Source: Terana coerulea
Lineage: Eukaryota > Basidiomycota > Agaricomycetes > Polyporales > Phanerochaetaceae
DNA length: 62,385 nt
NCBI GenBank assembly: GCA_024811115.1
Contig: JAKOGH010000935.1
Span: 1 to 62,385, forward strand
Reading direction: 5' to 3'
A program made the translations under genes and the position numbers. This document shows positions 58,471-62,385 of this stretch, piece by piece; the stretch's first letter is position 1, and the number at the start of each line of letters is the position of its first letter. Below the pieces are notes generated by a model. That model did no database searches. It was not told where the DNA came from and worked only from the letters and a program-made list of their open reading frames with translations.

Positions 58471-59600
58471 TGGCTTCACCAGGACACGAGCTCTTACTAC
58501 AATCAAGAAGTTATCGGCCTAAAGCCCGTTACACGTTCGCCTTGTAGCTGACGGTAGCGACAAAGACCGCCGAGTCAAATCCGGAGGAATGTCAACAAAT
58601 GACAGATCGTGGCGATCGTGTTCATGTGTATGCGGCTGAGGGTTCGTTAATCTCCGAGCAATGCAGCTGTCGATCCTCTCTTTACTGATTTCTATGGTCT
58701 CTCGAAAGATGATTGAACTGGTTGTTCAGCGTATTGATAATTTGGTACGTCTCACCTACTATATGTTGGGCTCGAATCCGATCCATTCTCGACAGGGGGC
58801 ATTGTTTGTACCATAAAGGAAACAAATCTCTTTGTGTGCGATGTTAGTACTGGCTATGACCACGCAAGGCAATGGAAACGCACCGACTCGGTCGTTGCCT
58901 GTTGATCAACCTGCTACAGTTGATTTTCACGCGATACACTGGCAGAACGACAGCTAGCAACCACGGCACGCAGGTCTGTTGAGATATCAGTGTGTGAGCA
59001 TATGGACTGGCCTAATTTTTGTCATATGGTATGCTTGTGGCGCGCATATACTTCACATCGCAGCCGAGCGAGATCTTGCGATGTGGAGTGTATGCGATCA
59101 CCAGTAAGACCGTTCCAATCTTCGCAACTGGGTCACTTGAGTGGCTGAGGAGCTTAAAGGGCAGCTGTAACGCATGCAATGGTGCAAGCTCACCGCAGTG
59201 TTTGGCCAGAGTTTCTCGGGCCCGGATGGGTGGCTACGTCGACTTGTTGGGTTGAGTGCAGTTCGTGCAGAATAGCGGGTAGTATTTGGCTGTGGCGGGG
59301 TAGCTTGTGAGAGCTGCCTGCTTGCTGCCTGCTTGTGTGGCAATTGGAATCCACGGTGAGCTTGCAATGAAATTCCAGCAAAATGCCAGCCTATTCACCT
59401 TCGAAACGAACTAAGGTCGTTCGATCTCGTGCTTGCTCTCGATCTGAACCAATTGCCTCGAGCGTATGTTCCATTTGAATCTCATCGAGGGCCAGGATGG
59501 AGGAAGGTTGGTGCAGAGTGGTCCACGGCGTGGTGGTTTGAAGTCGAGGAAGTCCACTCGGTGGCGGCGGCGTCTACCGGTCATTGACCATTCACATCAC

Positions 59601-60609
59601 CATTCATAGCAGACCAATGGTCTGCAAATTGGAACACATTTCGACGTATCGCTACATGGTTGAAATGGTACGAAATTTGTGGCTGGTGGTGGGAATGACT
59701 TGGAGTCCGTCATCCCTCTCCTGTCGACTGTCACCTGCGTACTGCAGGGGCATGAATAATCCCCATTCCATGAGCTCATCTGAGCTCAGCTAACCCGTTG
59801 ACAATTTCTAGATTCTGAATACCCCCACTTCGCACACTCGGTTCTCGTGGACGGGCAGGTCGCTACCTTCCTGACGGTTGAATAAAACGTCCGTCGGCAC
59901 CAGGCTCAAACTATGTCCAACGCTCAGATACAATCATTCGCGTTGGACCTTTATTGGCCTATCGTTGTTCAATACGAAATGAGGCAGCATATACCGACAA
60001 ATATCAGAGTTACAGCAAATCAGTACGCCGTTATTTATCTACCTCTGTAGTCCATCCATATTTACCCGTGTTCGCAGACTTAGGTACTCGGTACACGAGC
60101 GGCCACCATCGAGACGACGCTGAGTGGTGTTAGGTATCCCTGCGAAACTCCACGCCCATGGACAAGGATAGGACTCTGTCGACGCCGTGATATGCGCGTT
60201 CACACGTCGTAGTGTGCGTTTATTTCGTGTTAACTCTCGATAACAGCACATCTCTCTCATCTTAAGTACCCTTCGATCTGATTAGACTTGCAGACCTTAT
60301 AAACTACAATATTACACTGTACAATCCCCACCTGCGCCGGTGAACGGGAAACCAGGAAGAAAGACAAGGCGAGTTGGTTTTTCCTGGCAAACTGAAAGCT
60401 TGAGGTACTTATTCTGAGGACTACGAAAAGATCTACGTCAGCCTGAGGGCGAGCACTCGAAATTGATTACCGCCCTCGGGGAAGCACCTTGTATGGTTAA
60501 GGCGAGAGTTAAGGAGACCCGTGAGTTGCAAGGTTAAATGACAACATTTGACACAGCTAGGATTACAATTTTAGTGAACTGTTACAAGTACGATATACTT
60601 GATCGCCCA
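59601..60609. other. Unassigned between B2 and A2
   Basis: Short frames only. No repeat partner identified in the window. Confidence 0.4.
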
Positions 60610-60618
60610 ATTCCATAT

Positions 60619-61310
60619 TTAGTCTTTCTTGGTTACTTTCACTATTGCGCCGTGCTTCAAAGCTCGGCTGTAAGGACAGGCCTGAAAGCCGGCGGCAAAT
60701 GAGTGTGTCAGCGATATGGTAAACCTTACGCATGGTGATAGTACTCACAGCGTGTCCTGCATCAATCAGTTCCTGGTCAACGCCTTCAACCTGCAGTTCG
60801 ACCTCTAGCCCGAACCCTCCATGTCTTTGGGTTTCCCAAGATGAACCTGCGCATGGACGACAGCGTTACGAGCCTCGGCCGTCTTCCCGAACTGGTTCGA
60901 CACCATCTGAATGGCTGAGAGGAGACAGGCTATTGCAAGACAGCCAGATGACTCGTGAGCGCTCGGTTATACTAAGCCGGAAGGCAAGCTTGGCGTACCA
61001 GCATAGCCCATAGCAAACAGCTGCTCAGGGTTTTGACCGTCGCCCTTGCCTCCCAGCGAACGAGGCATCGCGAGGCGCAGCTCAAGGCCGTCGTCGTCGT
61101 TGGACTTGACTTGGCCGTTTCTGCCCTGGCCACGGGCCGTTGCGTGAGCGGTGTACTGTCCGAGCGCGGTTTCAGCCAGGATGCCATGTCACGACAATTG
61201 AGTCCAACCTTATGTTCCGAGAGTGACATCAGCGTCCTGGATGCGCCTCGCGAGATGCATGGCTGAGCTGCCCGCTGGGCGAGACGTTGACGAGCTACGA
61301 GTGAAAACAT
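60619..61310 (-). pseudogene. ohr: Ohr/OsmC-type gene, A2 copy, one-base deletion
   Basis: Exons 61310-61209, 61155-60999, 60929-60749 and 60681-60619, with every splice site at the same place as in A1. The 34-residue first exon is an intact, Arg/Ala-rich mitochondrial-type presequence (MFSLVARQRLAQRAAQPC) running into YTAHATARGQGRNGQVKS. The catalytic Arg, Glu and both Cys are all encoded. Exon 3 is 181 bases against 182 in A1: ATGGATGGGTTCGG in A1 is ATGGAGGGTTCGG here (near 60816). The frame shifts and meets a TAG six codons after KDM, before the resolving Cys. So this copy keeps its start but loses its end, the reverse of A1. Confidence 0.85.
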
Positions 61311-62074
61311 GGCGAAAACGACTTGGAGAGGGCGGTAGAGGGGTGAGATGAGTTGCGCCTCCGCAAGGACAACGGCGATATATGCGCTCCATGGGAGAAG
61401 GCGTCGGTGACGATGCTGACGCAAACGCGCTTGATGTCCATGACGGCGGCGAGAGAGTCGGCGGCGCGCAATCGGCCGGCGCTCGTTCACGCGACGAACT
61501 GTCACTGTCCACGTGCGCCGTGACAGGAACTTTTGTGGCGTAGTACGTGGGAGCATACTGCCTCTTGCAAGCGTCATGAACCTCTCCCATACTTACTTAC
61601 ATCCGTTGTAGCTGAGAGCTCTAGAGGGTGAAAACTGTCGATTAGTTACAACCCTTCATTCGCAGCCAGTGTTCAGTCTTAGAATTATCACCGGAGAGAC
61701 TCTAAGACATATCTTCCTTCAGAGGACCGAGAGTGCTTGCTCCGAGATTTGCTCGGGCTAGCGCAGAAGATGACAACAACGGAGGATTGATAACGCACAA
61801 CTACACTACTGATTACACCTACAGTGTACACATACAAACTAGACGATACAAAAGAAATATGATAGACAATCAGATACAGCGAGATGCGGGGGCGGCGATG
61901 CCCGGGAGATACAGGTCGGAGTGCGATACAGAGATCCTATCGAGCACATGGGAGCAGGCAAGACAATGGGAACGCAAACAATGAAAGGAAGACAGAGCAA
62001 TGAAATAACCTCGAGGCAGAATGGAGAAATGTGACCTACCTTTCACACCACCTATAAAGCAGCGAACCCGCCAC

Positions 62075-62385
62075 TCAACGGCGACGCCGCTCATACGACA
62101 CCCGTCCTTCACTTTCCTGTTGCCGCCCCTGTTGTTCTCACCGGCTGCGGTCCCCTCCCAACGCGCCGAGTACAGGGTGGGCGACCCTCGCCACCGCGGG
62201 ACAGAGGGTGGCGGCGGCGGTGGCGGCGATGGAGAAGCGTACCCGGAGAAGGAACCAGCCACTCCCGACGTGCCACTCGAGGGCGTCGACGAAGACGACC
62301 CGATATCCCGCAGCCAGGATACGGCCCAGCGCCGCGGGTGTGCGGCTTGACCTCGTCCTCAGCACTGCTGGACGATCCATCCCGG
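62075..62385 (-). pseudogene. 3' end of a fourth C2H2 paralogue, cut by the window
   Basis: Minus-strand match to 50413-50714, the Pro/Ser-rich tail of the A1 C2H2 paralogue (SGYASP, long Pro run, and an Arg-rich end). The TAG of A1 at 50653 is absent here. One base is missing before the Arg-rich end, so the final frame differs. The fingers would lie beyond 62385. Confidence 0.5.

Larger units (their letters stand above)
53370..59600. repeat. Segmental duplication B2 (direct partner 33100-38880)
   Basis: Direct copy of B1 with the same order: upstream blocks, C2H2 gene, 3' flank and conserved minus-strand blocks. The 5' third (53987-54600) and the C2H2 gene are the closest to B1. The 3' third is clearly diverged. 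Confidence 0.9.
60610..62385. repeat. Segmental duplication A2 (direct partner 48980-50714)
   Basis: See A1. It is cut by the window end. Confidence 0.9.

Noticed and set aside
1..62385. LTR retrotransposon, CRISPR array, bacterial operon or rRNA genes
   Set aside because: No reverse transcriptase, integrase or gag-like frames, no regularly spaced short repeats, and no rRNA sequence were seen on either strand. The splicing pattern is eukaryotic throughout.

Overview
The window looks like part of a basidiomycete (agaricomycete-type) fungal genome. Its genes are small and split by introns of about 48-70 bases with GT...AG ends. Several have a TATA box 70-110 bases upstream followed by CT-rich sequence. 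The families present (small fungal BTB/POZ proteins, C2H2 proteins with long Pro/Ser tails, a fungal Ohr/OsmC protein, an Rpp21/Rpr2 protein) fit this. No order or species can be assigned. There are no operons. Each gene stands alone, so start and splice sites were worked out by hand translation and are given as models.

Layout. 1-4.4 kb: the 3' end of a basic, probably nuclear protein, a partly resolved minus-strand gene, and a complete three-exon small gene (3.86-4.31 kb). 4.8-10.5 kb: a duplicated and rearranged gene family with one membrane segment and an acidic tail built from tandemly duplicated exons. 10.55-13.4 kb and 21.7-24.55 kb: a near-identical direct duplication (D1, D2), each copy with a BTB gene. 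An inverted copy of part of D1 follows at 13.8-14.7 kb. 15.8-19.4 kb: another BTB gene, a hAT-like element, a mariner-type MITE and a tRNA-like sequence. 24.5-26.7 kb: degenerate tandem repeats. 27.4-29.5 kb: two small minus-strand genes. 30.8 kb: tRNA-Val(AAC). 33.1-38.9 and 53.4-59.6 kb: a direct duplication (B1, B2), each copy with a multi-exon C2H2 zinc-finger gene on the plus strand and conserved minus-strand coding blocks behind it. 39.9-46 kb: two more BTB genes and a protein with three PFSWV motifs. 41.9-47.5 kb: three copies of a repeat with Pol III box motifs. 48.98-50.71 and 60.61-62.385 kb: a third direct duplication (A1, A2), with an Ohr gene plus the end of another C2H2 paralogue. 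52.1-52.9 kb: the single-copy RNase P gene, the only clear housekeeping gene.

The dominant theme is local gene-family expansion (five BTB genes, five C2H2 copies, two Ohr genes, three membrane/acidic-tail copies) through segmental duplication, followed by decay. In almost every duplicated pair at least one copy carries a one-base indel or a nonsense codon, usually different in the two copies. This is either real pseudogenisation or residual indel error in the assembly, and the sequence alone cannot tell which. The BTB and C2H2 genes share no pathway visible here. Their co-expansion in one 60-kb stretch is the most interesting feature.
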